Of a stretch of DNA of 64,000 nt, positions 9,126 to 17,727 are shown piece by piece. The DNA comes from Mucilaginibacter flavus (GTDB taxonomy: Bacteria > Bacteroidota > Bacteroidia > Sphingobacteriales > Sphingobacteriaceae), in contig NZ_JAUFPS010000097.1 in assembly GCF_030409315.1 (NCBI RefSeq), positions 62,001 to 126,000 of the forward strand, given 5' to 3'. Below the pieces are notes generated by a model. It saw only the letters and a program-made list of their open reading frames with translations. It had not been told where the DNA came from and made no database searches. Each line of letters opens with the position of its first letter. The stretch's first letter is position 1. A program made the position numbers and the translations under genes.

Positions 9126-10468
9126 TGAGCGATAGCACTATTGAGTTTACAGCGCCCAACTGGAAAACACCGCAAAGAATATTGTTGCGAACATTTGTTG
9201 TTTACGCGGCTATAACTGTTATTCCGCTTGTTCCGTCATTTTATAAGCAGGATTTTGATGCCGGTTTCTCGGTGGCTAACTATCCATGGCGCTGGCTGGA
9301 TGTAATCAGTCAGAATAATCCATGGTTTTTTGATAACCATGGTGGCAAAAATTATTTTGGCTGGTTTATAACCATCGTCATTTCCCTGGTGGTTGGAGTA
9401 GGCTGGGCGTTTATTGAAAAGCAGATCAATAAAAATAAAAGCGTACTTGATCATACTCCCAATGATGGCCGCTTGTACAACCTGTTTTTTATATTAGTAA
9501 GGTACCAGGTAGCGTTAAGAATGTCGTGGTTTGCTATAGCCAAGGTTTTTCCGGTGCAGATGCCGTTTCCAACACTCAGCCAATTAAACACCAACCTTGG
9601 CGATTTTACGCCCGGTAAATTATATTGGCTTACCACGGGTGTATCCCCATTTTTTGAGGTATTTGCCGGAATTTTTGAACTTACCGCTACAGTGCTTATC
9701 CTTTTCAGGCGCACAACAACTCTTGGGGCACTCATGATGATTGCCATATTGCTGCCGATTTGGTTTGTAAATATTGGTTATGATGCCGGTGTTGAACTGG
9801 CCAGCCTGCATTTGCTTTTATTATCGTTGCTGCTGTTAGCCAAGGATGCCGATAAATTCTGGACGCTGTTAATCCGACACCAAAAAGCCGCGATAAGCTA
9901 TATCGCGCCGCCCGCCTTTTCGGCCGGATGGAAAAAGTGGACCCGTACGGCGTTGAAGTTTTCATTTATTTTTGTATTCCTCATTTACAGAGGATATCAT
10001 TACGAGCGTTTGTACGCTGCGGGCAAAACCTTTAAGTTGCCCTTGGATAACGGCGTTAAAAGCTTTACGGGATTTTACAAAGTGAGCCAGTTTAAATTGA
10101 ATGGGAAATTGATCCCATACCATCCTGACGATAGCCTACGCTGGCAAAATGTGGTTTTCGAAAAATTCAATACCATAAGCATCAAAGTTGATAAGGCGTT
10201 TAAATTAAACACCCAAAATAAGGTCCGTACTACCGAGTACTACGGGAATATTGGCAGGTTGTTTTATGGTTATAGCGCAGACACCGTAAAGAAAGTGTTA
10301 ACCCTGAAAAACAGGGCGGATACCACGGAGCGAATAGTGCTGAAGTATGAGATACCATCACCAGGTAAATTTATTTTAAAAGGATTGAAAGGTAGGGACA
10401 GCATTGCTGTTGTGCTTGATAAGGCGGATAAACATTATCCCCTGGCGGCGGCCGGTAAAGGTAATTGA
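9125..10468 (+). CDS. DoxX-like polytopic membrane protein
   Basis: A 447-residue protein starting at the ATG that overlaps the superoxide dismutase stop (TAATG), so translation is coupled. Several hydrophobic segments are visible (about residues 20-40, 78-98, 170-195, 200-225, 230-245, 280-300), and the middle PFFEVFAGIFELTATVLILFRR is the DoxX-like four-helix pattern. The last 150 residues are soluble and probably periplasmic. DoxX proteins are linked to quinone or sulfur redox and oxidative stress with superoxide dismutase in other bacteria. Here that link is suggested only by position. Confidence 0.75.
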   Translation: MSDSTIEFTAPNWKTPQRILLRTFVVYAAITVIPLVPSFYKQDFDAGFSVANYPWRWLDVISQNNPWFFDNHGGKNYFGWFITIVISLVVGVGWAFIEKQINKNKSVLDHTPNDGRLYNLFFILVRYQVALRMSWFAIAKVFPVQMPFPTLSQLNTNLGDFTPGKLYWLTTGVSPFFEVFAGIFELTATVLILFRRTTTLGALMMIAILLPIWFVNIGYDAGVELASLHLLLLSLLLLAKDADKFWTLLIRHQKAAISYIAPPAFSAGWKKWTRTALKFSFIFVFLIYRGYHYERLYAAGKTFKLPLDNGVKSFTGFYKVSQFKLNGKLIPYHPDDSLRWQNVVFEKFNTISIKVDKAFKLNTQNKVRTTEYYGNIGRLFYGYSADTVKKVLTLKNRADTTERIVLKYEIPSPGKFILKGLKGRDSIAVVLDKADKHYPLAAAGKGN

Positions 10469-10521
10469 TTAGGGAAAGTGAAAACCTAAATCTGTATCAA
10501 AATAAAAACCTTTTAAAATAA

Positions 10522-10560
10522 AAAAGATGGGTAGCCTAAACGCTATCCATCTTTTGTTTA
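10522..10560. terminator. Strong hairpin terminator
   Basis: AAAAGATGGGTAGC (10522-10535) pairs with GCTATCCATCTTTT (10542-10555) with a single G-T wobble. It lies between the plus-strand DoxX-like gene and the minus-strand peptide genes and has A/T runs on both sides, so it can work in both directions. Confidence 0.8.
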
Positions 10561-10581
10561 CAAGTAAATGTAATGCTTAAA

Positions 10582-10662
10582 TTATTTTGCAACCTTTTTT
10601 GCCGGGATTAAAGGCAAAACGATAACTGCTAAAAATGCAACTACTTCTAATACGATTAACAT
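10582..10662 (-). CDS. 26-residue hydrophobic peptide, copy A
   Basis: A short minus-strand frame encodes MLIVLEVVAFLAVIVL followed by PLIPAKKVAK: one membrane-length hydrophobic helix with a basic tail. It is almost identical to copy B 136 bp upstream in the same direction (one change at residue 8, V versus A), while many third codon positions differ, for example GTT/GTA and CCG/CCA. That indicates selection on the protein. Both copies share an A/T-rich leader with TTAAAAAAATTAA just before the start. It ends next to the bidirectional terminator. Function unknown; a small membrane peptide or toxin-like peptide is possible. Confidence 0.7.
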   Translation of the reverse strand: MLIVLEVVAFLAVIVLPLIPAKKVAK

Positions 10663-10717
10663 GATCTTAATTTTTTTAATGATTTATTGAATTGTGACGA
10701 CGGCTGTTGATACCTAA

Positions 10718-10798
10718 TTATTTCGCAACTTTTTTAGCTGGAATTAATGGTAATACGATAACTGCTAAAAAGGCTGCAACTTCTAATACGATTAACAT
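10718..10798 (-). CDS. 26-residue hydrophobic peptide, copy B
   Basis: Second copy of the peptide, MLIVLEVAAFLAVIVL plus PLIPAKKVAK. The only amino-acid difference from copy A is Ala8, although several synonymous bases differ. The gene has its own leader (AAAAAATTAAAACT before ATG) and is the first of the pair in transcription order. The 55-bp spacing and shared leader suggest tandem duplication of a small expressed unit rather than a chance open frame. No family is recognised. Confidence 0.7.
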   Translation of the reverse strand: MLIVLEVAAFLAVIVLPLIPAKKVAK

Positions 10799-11506
10799 AG
10801 TTTTAATTTTTTAAGTGATTTATATATTATTAATAGCTCCTGGAAGCACATTGCTAATCGCATAAATCCCTAATATATATGGGCTTAAGTGATAAACATT
10901 TACGGTTTCCTGAACGGGAATCGACTAAAAACATGCCATAAAATCAAATGCGTTTTTGGAGGAGAAATAGCAAAAAAATAAAATCGGTTATTTTTTTAAT
11001 TCGCAAAAAATGACGGGAGAATAGGGGAAATAAAAAGAGCGAAACGCTTTGAAAAAAAAATATAGCGTTGTTTTTTAAATGTAAATTTTCAGAAATAAAA
11101 AAAAGCAGAAACTTAGGCGTTAAAAGTATGACATTGTAAAAAATGATTCATTTTTCTACTCAAAAAATGAAAAATAGTCGCCAAAAATCATTTGTAAAGT
11201 TAAAATAGATCCCAATTAGTCAGTTTGATTGAAAAATATCGCATTAAGGGTAGTTTTTTACATCGCTTAGATATTTGAAATTTTTTTTGTCAATTTGTCA
11301 TGTAGTATGACATGTGACATGTTTTCTGACAAAAATTCCTGAAAAAACATTGAAAAACACTGCCAAATGGAACGATCTATTTAAAATAATGGCATAGTTA
11401 TGGAAAATGGGCCTGTGCCAAACCGCTTTCAGGTTGGTTTGTGAATTGTCAAACTATTTGGCTAAATTGACGTTTTACATTATCGTCAACCTATCTATAC
11501 CTACTT
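10799..11506. other. Long AT-rich intergenic region with nested palindromes
   Basis: About 700 bp without a convincing gene. It carries the leader of the minus-strand peptide genes on its left and the promoter region of the lectin gene on its right. At 11296-11312 there is a TGTCAT-N5-ATGACA palindrome, followed by two ACATGT copies and framed by TTTTTGTCA (from 11283) and TGACAAAAA (to about 11335). This nested dyad looks like a regulatory protein site or RNA structure. Confidence 0.45.
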
Positions 11507-12010
11507 ATGAAAAAACATGTGCTGCTATGGTGTATCCTGATGTGCCTGTCATTTTTTACATCAGCCCAAGTCATCGTTGGAAACTACGCTATCAAAAATG
11601 TTGAAACAGGCATGCTGCTGCGCGTGAAGGACGCGGCGTCAAAAAACGGAACTCCGTTAGTTGCCTACTATCCGGAAAACTGGAAATGTATGACCTGGAA
11701 TTTTAAAAATACCGGAACTAATATCTATCAGCTTCAAAACCTGTTAACCAACAAAACGTTTCAGCCAGTCACAACGGCTAACGAGGGTATACCTTTTGAA
11801 GAACAACCATTTGTAAGTAACGACCCTAACCAGCAATATGAGTTTATAAAAGTAAAGCAAGACGCCTACCTCATTAAATTAAAAGGTACTGATTTATATA
11901 TAACCCCAGCCGATAGCAAAGGCAAAGTAAACACTGCGATTATCCTCGCCCAAAAGAGAAGCACTCCGGAACAATTGTGGACAATATATGAACAGGCGCC
12001 CACCATGTAA
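11507..12010 (+). CDS. Secreted ricin-type beta-trefoil (RICIN-like) protein
   Basis: A 167-residue protein with a signal peptide (MKKHVLLWCILMCLSFFTSAQ). The mature part is about 145 residues, the size of one beta-trefoil, and shows the trefoil pattern: GNYAIKNVETGMLLRV, TWNFKNTGTNIYQLQNL, QYEFIKVKQDAYLIK and a final EQLWTIYE. RICIN-type domains bind carbohydrates or serve as surface modules. There is no attached catalytic domain, so this is a free lectin-like protein. A long upstream region with palindromes suggests regulated expression. Ligand unknown. Confidence 0.7.
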   Translation: MKKHVLLWCILMCLSFFTSAQVIVGNYAIKNVETGMLLRVKDAASKNGTPLVAYYPENWKCMTWNFKNTGTNIYQLQNLLTNKTFQPVTTANEGIPFEEQPFVSNDPNQQYEFIKVKQDAYLIKLKGTDLYITPADSKGKVNTAIILAQKRSTPEQLWTIYEQAPTM

Positions 12011-12101
12011 AACGCCCTGATTCATCAAAACTCTAATGTTAGGCAGTATATGGTTTAAATAAACCCTTGTTAACAATATCCGTTTATTATATTTTTGAGA
12101 T

Positions 12102-13079
12102 ATGAAGCATATATCCATCTTGGTGCCAAAAGGTGCTATATTAGGCAGTCTTGAAGGGTCAAGGCAATTACTAACCCAGGTTAACCAGTTTTTTTTATCA
12201 ATGGGAAAAGAGCCCGTTTTTAAGGTTGAGTTGGTAGGCCTGGCTAAAGCTACCCCAGTAAGTGGAGGCGCTTTTACTGCTAATACAGATGTGTTGTTTT
12301 CTGATGTAAAGAAAACAGACCTGATCATCATTCCAGCACTTGATGGCGAGATAACTGCCGCTATTGAAACCAATAAGGATTTTATCCCCTGGATAATTGA
12401 GCAATATAAAAATGGGGCAGAGGTTGCCAGTTTGTGCATGGGCGCATTCCTGTTAGCTTCAACAGGTTTGCTAAAAGGTAAAAGCTGCGCTACGCATTGG
12501 ATGGCGGCAAATCAGTTCAGGGCCATGTTTCCTGATGTTAACCTGGTAACTGAAAAGATCATAACCGACGAGCAGGGGTTATATTCATCGGGTGGTGCCT
12601 TCTCTTACCTCAACCTTATTTTATATCTCATAGAAAAATTTGCTGGCCGGGATATGGCCATTTTAAGTTCAAAGGTATTTGCTATCGAGATGGAGCGCAC
12701 CAGTCAATCGTCGTTTATTATTTTTCAGGGACAAAAAGACCATTCCGATGATCCGATTAAAAAAGCCCAGGAGTTTATTGAAAAAAACTACCAGGAAAAA
12801 ATAAGCGTGGAGCAACTGGCATCAATGTTTGCCCTGGGAAGGCGCAACCTGGAGCGACGCTTCAAAAAAGCAACGGCTAATACCGTGGCCGAGTACATTC
12901 AACGTGTAAAAATTGAGGCGGCTAAAGTAAGCCTGGAAACCTCACGCGATAACGTGAACGAAGTGATGTACAACGTTGGCTATACCGATAATAAGGCATT
13001 TCGTACTACTTTTAAACGCATTACCGGTTTATCGCCTATTGATTATAGAAATAAATATCAGCGGGAATATCTTAATTAA
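12102..13079 (+). CDS. GlxA-type AraC regulator with DJ-1/PfpI domain
   Basis: A 325-residue regulator. Residues 1-190 form a DJ-1/PfpI class-I amidotransferase-like domain with the nucleophile-elbow Cys in VASLCMGAFLLA. Residues about 220-320 are an AraC-type double helix-turn-helix (EKISVEQLASMF, ERRFKKATANTVAEYIQ and NEVMYNVGYTDNKAFRTTFKR). GlxA/FtrA-type regulators sense small metabolites through the N-terminal domain. It has no obvious cotranscribed target; the MarR-GNAT gene follows 127 bp later in the same direction. Confidence 0.9.
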   Translation: MKHISILVPKGAILGSLEGSRQLLTQVNQFFLSMGKEPVFKVELVGLAKATPVSGGAFTANTDVLFSDVKKTDLIIIPALDGEITAAIETNKDFIPWIIEQYKNGAEVASLCMGAFLLASTGLLKGKSCATHWMAANQFRAMFPDVNLVTEKIITDEQGLYSSGGAFSYLNLILYLIEKFAGRDMAILSSKVFAIEMERTSQSSFIIFQGQKDHSDDPIKKAQEFIEKNYQEKISVEQLASMFALGRRNLERRFKKATANTVAEYIQRVKIEAAKVSLETSRDNVNEVMYNVGYTDNKAFRTTFKRITGLSPIDYRNKYQREYLN

Positions 13080-13142
13080 GGGAACTAAGCGGTATAAAAT
13101 CAATTCGGCATATAGTATCATATTTTTATCATTTTGTGTCGA

Positions 13143-13193
13143 TTGCAAAAAATAAATCCATGAATTTATATATTTGTGTAATTAGTTACGTAA
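13143..13193 (+). promoter_or_regulatory. Promoter and palindrome before the MarR-GNAT gene
   Basis: TATATTTG at 13169-13176 matches the Bacteroidota -7 element TAnnTTTG, and a TTG at 13143-13145 lies in the -33 region. Immediately downstream TTACGTAA (13186-13193) is a perfect palindrome within a wider imperfect dyad. This is a plausible autoregulatory MarR site over the transcription start. Confidence 0.45.
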
Positions 13194-13206
13194 TTGTATT
13201 TATAAA

Positions 13207-14160
13207 ATGGATTTTTTCAACAAAACAGGCAAAATGGCTATAGGCAGCCGGTTGCGAATGCTCACCGAAATGATAACCGAAGACGCCGCCAAAATTTATA
13301 AACTATATGATATTGACATGCAGCCGAAATGGTTTCCGGTATTTTATGTGTTATCGGCTGGTGAGGCTAAAACCATCACCGATGTAGCCAAAGAGATTGG
13401 ACATTCGCACCCATCTGTAAGTAAAATAATAAGGGAGATGGCCAAACATGATCTTGTAACAGAGCAAAAGGATAAGACTGATGGCCGGCGCAATATGGTT
13501 AGCTTATCAACCAAAGGATTATCGATAACTCAAAAAATTGAAGATCAGTACACCGATGTAAACCAGGCCATTGAACAACTCATAGCCCAAACCCGCAACG
13601 ATTTATGGAAAGCCATTGAAGAATGGGAGTTTTTGCTTGAGCAAAAATCATTATTTAATCGCGTACGCGACCAAAATAAAGAACGGGAAAGCTTGAAGGT
13701 TAAGATAGTTGATTACACAGCTGATTATAAACAAGCCTTTAGAGATTTAAATGAAGAATGGATATCTAAATGGTTTAAAATGGAAGGAGCTGATTACAAA
13801 GCGCTTGATAATCCTGAAAGCTATATTTTGAATAGGGGAGGACATATACTGGTAGCGCTATACAATAACAAACCGGCAGGCGTATGCGCGCTGATAAAAA
13901 TGGATGATCCGGACTATGATTATGAGATGGCAAAAATGGCCGTGTCGCCCACAGTTCAGGGTAAAAATATTGGGTTCTTATTGGGTAACGCCATTGTTGA
14001 AAAAGCAAAATCATTAGGTGCTAAAACAATATATTTGGAAAGTAACACCATCTTAAAACCAGCCATAAACCTGTACCATAAATTAGGCTTCAATAAAGTA
14101 GCCGCCCGCACATCGCCATATGAACGCAGCAATATTCAAATGGAGCTCATCATTAAATGA
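13207..14160 (+). CDS. MarR-family regulator fused to GNAT acetyltransferase
   Basis: A 317-residue bifunctional protein. Residues about 1-150 are a MarR winged helix (KTITDVAKEIGHSHPSVSKIIREM as recognition helices, then the wing DKTDGRRNMVSL). Residues about 160-317 are a GNAT domain with the acetyl-CoA loop VSPTVQGKNIGFLLGNA and the late strand YHKLGFNKV. MarR-GNAT fusions are common in Bacteroidota, but their acetylation substrates are mostly unknown. A promoter and palindrome precede it. Confidence 0.9.
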   Translation: MDFFNKTGKMAIGSRLRMLTEMITEDAAKIYKLYDIDMQPKWFPVFYVLSAGEAKTITDVAKEIGHSHPSVSKIIREMAKHDLVTEQKDKTDGRRNMVSLSTKGLSITQKIEDQYTDVNQAIEQLIAQTRNDLWKAIEEWEFLLEQKSLFNRVRDQNKERESLKVKIVDYTADYKQAFRDLNEEWISKWFKMEGADYKALDNPESYILNRGGHILVALYNNKPAGVCALIKMDDPDYDYEMAKMAVSPTVQGKNIGFLLGNAIVEKAKSLGAKTIYLESNTILKPAINLYHKLGFNKVAARTSPYERSNIQMELIIK

Positions 14161-14216
14161 TGAACATAAGGCTGGAATAAAAGGAACACAAAGCCTCAAA
14201 CAGCTTTACATTCCAT

Positions 14217-14846
14217 TCATAAGCCCGATCTTTTAAAAAATTGTTGAATGGTATCTGGCTTGGTCATCAAAAGCGTCTGGATACCCAGTTTTTCGGCCCC
14301 TGCCAAATGTTGTGGACTATCATCTATAAACAGCGTTTCGGCCGGGTCGAGATTATTTTCATTAAGCACCAACTCAAAAATTCGTGCTTCGGGCTTACGC
14401 ATGCCTGTATGATGCGAATAGTAGGCTTTTTCAAACAGGTGCGCGTTACCGTCAAAGCCGAAATCCTTTTTCAGGTAATCCATAATGTAATCATAATGGA
14501 TAGCGTTGATGTTGCTGAGTAAAAAAATGCGGTATCGTGTTTTCAAATCAAGCAATAATTCGTGGTTACCTGGCTCAATTCCGAGCAGCATACTGTTCCA
14601 TGCAGCGTTAATTTGCTCATCGGTAAGCGTTGGATTACCCGATTTTAGCCTGATATAGTCCCTGAATTCATCCGCAGAGACTTCTCCTCTATCAAATTTG
14701 TCAAAAATTTCATCTTGTTGCTTGTGGCCAAAAAAGTCAGCGGCATTACTGATACCCAATTGATTCCAACCCAACTCTGCCTTTTTAAAGTCGATATTGA
14801 AGATCACATTGCCATAATCGAAGATGATATTTTTGATATTTTGCAT
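14217..14846 (-). CDS. HAD-superfamily (class IA) phosphatase
   Basis: A 209-residue HAD hydrolase of the YihX type. Motif I is IIFDYGNVIF (nucleophile Asp), motif II is FLLSNI, motif III Lys lies in GMRKPEARIFELVL and motif IV is LFIDDSPQHLAGAEKLG. Members dephosphorylate small sugar phosphates such as glucose-1-phosphate. It is convergent with the MarR-GNAT gene and divergent from the tRNA, so it is the last host gene before the element. Confidence 0.9.
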   Translation of the reverse strand: MQNIKNIIFDYGNVIFNIDFKKAELGWNQLGISNAADFFGHKQQDEIFDKFDRGEVSADEFRDYIRLKSGNPTLTDEQINAAWNSMLLGIEPGNHELLLDLKTRYRIFLLSNINAIHYDYIMDYLKKDFGFDGNAHLFEKAYYSHHTGMRKPEARIFELVLNENNLDPAETLFIDDSPQHLAGAEKLGIQTLLMTKPDTIQQFFKRSGL

Positions 14847-14910
14847 AAAGAGTTTTGTAAAATGAATGCAAATATGTAAAATTGCACCCGTTAAATAAAC
14901 AAAAATAACC

Positions 14911-14984
14911 GCGCCTATAGCTCAGTCGGTTAGAGTAGAAGACTCATAATCTTTTGGTCCCTGGTTCGAGCCCAGGTGGGCGCA
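14911..14984 (+). tRNA. tRNA with CAT anticodon (Met, or Ile2 if modified)
   Basis: A complete cloverleaf is visible. The acceptor arm GCGCCTA pairs with TGGGCGC, and the anticodon arm GAAGA-CTCATAA-TCTTT has CAT at 14944-14946. The T arm is CCTGG-TTCGAGC-CCAGG, the discriminator is A, and CCA is not encoded. The CAT anticodon could be elongator Met or lysidine-modified Ile2; I favour Met. The tRNA 3' end is the likely integration site of the adjacent element. Confidence 0.92.
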
Positions 14985-15012
14985 CAAATCCGACTCTGGC
15001 GAGGCGGTAGAG

Positions 15013-15043
15013 CCCCTTAAATCATTGATTTAAGGGGTTTTTT
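15013..15043 (+). terminator. tRNA terminator
   Basis: CCCCTTAAAT (15013-15022) and ATTTAAGGGG (15028-15037) form a perfect 10-bp stem with a 5-nt loop, followed by six T. Classic rho-independent terminator about 29 bp after the tRNA. Confidence 0.85.
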
Positions 15044-15123
15044 CATTAATTATCCCCTTACCAACCCTTTGTAAAGCCTAAGTTCTCGTTACCTATCCGA
15101 CTACCTGTTTTTTGTTTTTAAAT

Positions 15124-15233
15124 TAGGTAACACAAACCAATTCAATAAATTGAATTACAGTTTGTTACAGCGATAAAAGTTACTTTTTGCAAGTGGCCTT
15201 ATGTTGTATTTGTGTTACCTATTGTGTTACCTA
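15124..15233. repeat. Putative integrase/Xis arm-type sites
   Basis: TTGTGTTACCTA occurs twice in perfect tandem (15210-15221 and 15222-15233), and its exact reverse complement TAGGTAACACAA lies at 15124-15135. A partial copy GTTACCTA is at 15088-15095. The cluster sits between the tRNA and the integrase start, exactly where arm-type sites of tyrosine integrases or excisionase sites are expected in attL. Assignment is by position and repeat pattern only. Confidence 0.6.
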
Positions 15234-15279
15234 AAAACGGGATGAAGTATGAAACATTAAAACTTAAAAATTAGATTTT

Positions 15280-16512
15280 ATGCAAACATCACAGTCGTTC
15301 GGTATTCATTTTACCACCCGTCCTGACAAAGCGAAAGACGGAAAAGAACCTATTTATGCCTGCGTTACGGTAAATCGTCAGCGCGCTTACATTGCTTTAA
15401 AGCAAAATGTTGATCCCAAAAATTGGGATGGCGGCAAAGGTGCCGCTAAAGGAAATAAAGAAGAGGTTAAGTCTATTAACAACTACCTGGAGGAAGTAAG
15501 GCTTGCCATTGGCAACAGCTATAAGGAACTTCAGATCAAAAGGAAAATGTTATCGGCTAAAGCAGTGAAAGATTTATACCTTGGAGAGGAAGCCCAGGTT
15601 TATTCCCTAAGCCGCCTTATAACGTACCATAACGAAACTTCTACCGAAGATTTGAAGTGGAGTACCCTGAAACATTATTATGTCACCCAGCGCTATTTAG
15701 TGAAGTTTCTGGAAACTCAATTTAATGCTACGGATATTTACTTACATCAGTTAGATTATAAGTTTGTAAAAGATTTTGAGGTATTTCTCCGCAACCATAA
15801 ACCTAAAGATCACCAGCAACCACTAAACAACAACGGTGTGATGAAACATATCATAAGGTTGAAAAAAATGACTAATCTGGCTTTGAACCTACAGTGGATT
15901 AACAATGATCCCTTTGCCACATACAAATTGAAGATTCTAAAAGTTAACCGCGAGCAATTATCTGAAAAGGATTTGGCGGACATGGAAAAGAAAAAGCTGT
16001 CAATCGCGAGATTGGATATGGTGCGGGATATGTTTGTCTTCTGTTGCTATACCGGATTGTCTTATGTGGACATGATCAATTTAACTCCGGCACACATCAT
16101 TGCCGGTAGCGATGGAGAACGTTGGATAAGGACTTGCCGAGAAAAGACACTAATACCAGTTAATGTGCCCCTACTTCCACCAGCTTTAAAGATTTTAGAT
16201 AAATATGAGGATAATATAAGGTCACTGTCGGATGGCCGTGTATTTCCAACCGTATCAAACCAAAAAGTCAATAGTTATTTGAAGGAGATTGCCGACTTAT
16301 GTGGTATAACAAAGAAAGTAACCTTTCATATTGCCAGGCATACATTTGCGACCACCGTGACATTATCTAATGGCGTACCCATTGAGACGGTTAGTAAGAT
16401 TTTGGGACATACGAAGATTACAACTACTCAAATTTATGCAAAGGTGGTTGAGAGGAAACTAAAGGAAGATATGGAGACCTTGAAAAATAGATTATCTTTA
16501 AATAATCTGTAG
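15280..16512 (+). CDS. int: Tyrosine recombinase (integrase) of the ICE
   Basis: A 410-residue site-specific recombinase. The N-terminal part is an arm-binding domain (FGIHFTTRPDKAKDGKEPIY), followed by a SAM-like core-binding domain (about 110-215) and the catalytic domain. The catalytic region shows FCCYTGLSYVDMINL, then FHIARHTFATT, LGHTKITTTQIYAKV with the nucleophile Tyr. As in Bacteroidota integrases such as IntDOT, the first catalytic Arg position reads Ser (TGLS). Located beside the tRNA with putative arm sites upstream, it should integrate and excise this element. Confidence 0.92.
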   Translation: MQTSQSFGIHFTTRPDKAKDGKEPIYACVTVNRQRAYIALKQNVDPKNWDGGKGAAKGNKEEVKSINNYLEEVRLAIGNSYKELQIKRKMLSAKAVKDLYLGEEAQVYSLSRLITYHNETSTEDLKWSTLKHYYVTQRYLVKFLETQFNATDIYLHQLDYKFVKDFEVFLRNHKPKDHQQPLNNNGVMKHIIRLKKMTNLALNLQWINNDPFATYKLKILKVNREQLSEKDLADMEKKKLSIARLDMVRDMFVFCCYTGLSYVDMINLTPAHIIAGSDGERWIRTCREKTLIPVNVPLLPPALKILDKYEDNIRSLSDGRVFPTVSNQKVNSYLKEIADLCGITKKVTFHIARHTFATTVTLSNGVPIETVSKILGHTKITTTQIYAKVVERKLKEDMETLKNRLSLNNL

Positions 16513-16791
16513 CAAATTGCTCTAATTATACGGTAGGACTTTGAAATATAGAGAGCCCTACTGTAAACAAAAATCCAGTCAAGAGGGCTCATTTAAGTAG
16601 ATTAATTTCAACAGGACAACAAAAACCCTTCTCATTGATATCGATAATTAGGAGGACGAAAAAAACTGTGGGATCAATCAAGTATTTGAAAGGCAGTCAG
16701 TAATCATTTTATAGTAATCATGCTATCTTAGTTTTAACTAATAATTTAGGCGGACAACAATTTAAATATCTCTTACATTAAAGTAATTTCT

Positions 16792-17619
16792 ATGGATCAA
16801 TCTTTAAAACTTGGCAGTGATGAATATCTTAAAGAGGCTATGATTACTTTAGACAAAGTACTTGCCTCTTTATGGAAGATAAACGAAAAAGTTCCAAATG
16901 TAAACGATGACTTGATGATGGCTAAGTGGACATTAGCATGGCCAATCGTGGAAAGTGGTATGTCTTTACTTGATTTGTCGCAAAAGCAAAGGATGCGAGA
17001 TTGTTATATTATTGCTCGTCCCATATTTGAGCATGTATTGAATATAGGATATTTCGGAGCCAACGGCGAGAAAGCGATAAAACTGGCTTTGCAGCACTCG
17101 CATCAAAAGTCTTATAGAGATTTAAATAGGGAAATTAATATTAAAGATATTAAAGTAGCGATTGGTTTAAAGAATTTCAATAACATTCCGGTGTCCGACG
17201 AGTTAAAAATTGCACTTGATGAGTTTACCAGTCAAAAAGGCTTTGAAGTTAGGTCGTGGACTGGTGACAATACTTTTAAAAAGATTGAGATAATTGCCGA
17301 TAAATATGGGAAAGACATTGGAACAATATTAACCCTTAATCTTTTTTATATCTATAGACATTCTTCTGAAATAATTCATGGAACATTATTCGGTACGTTA
17401 TTCAGTAGAGGAATGACTAAACTAAGTAATGAATGGCCAGTAAATTCGATTGATCTGGAAAAACACCAAAACACATATATTGGATTTATTTTACAAAATA
17501 CAATTCTAATGACCTACTGTGCAATTAAGATAATTGATTCACACTATCCATTGGGGGGAAATGATTTTGAGGAAATAAAAAAGATTGTGACAGCTTATAG
17601 AATTAAAGTTGAAAAATAA
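16792..17619 (+). CDS. DUF5677-like helical protein
   Basis: A 275-residue, mostly helical protein. The pattern IARPIFEHVLNIGYF followed much later by YRHSSEIIHGT resembles DUF5677 proteins, which share conserved Arg/Glu and Ser/His-Gly positions. Function of this family is unknown, though members often occur in mobile or defence regions. It lies between the integrase and a DUF3800 gene with a 109-bp gap to the latter. The preceding 279 bp contain no gene I can support. Start at ATG 16792. Confidence 0.5.
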   Translation: MDQSLKLGSDEYLKEAMITLDKVLASLWKINEKVPNVNDDLMMAKWTLAWPIVESGMSLLDLSQKQRMRDCYIIARPIFEHVLNIGYFGANGEKAIKLALQHSHQKSYRDLNREINIKDIKVAIGLKNFNNIPVSDELKIALDEFTSQKGFEVRSWTGDNTFKKIEIIADKYGKDIGTILTLNLFYIYRHSSEIIHGTLFGTLFSRGMTKLSNEWPVNSIDLEKHQNTYIGFILQNTILMTYCAIKIIDSHYPLGGNDFEEIKKIVTAYRIKVEK

Positions 17620-17727
17620 CATTGCCTTGCAGCTATGTTTATGAGGGCAGGTAATGAAATAATTATTTTATTTTATAATGTCCTATGCATTAGCTGATAA
17701 ACATGATAAGATCGCTAAAGTAAGCAA

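Noticed and set aside
11894..12439. Minus-strand frame over the lectin and GlxA genes
   Set aside because: Overlaps the ends of two well-supported plus-strand genes and shows no recognisable domain.
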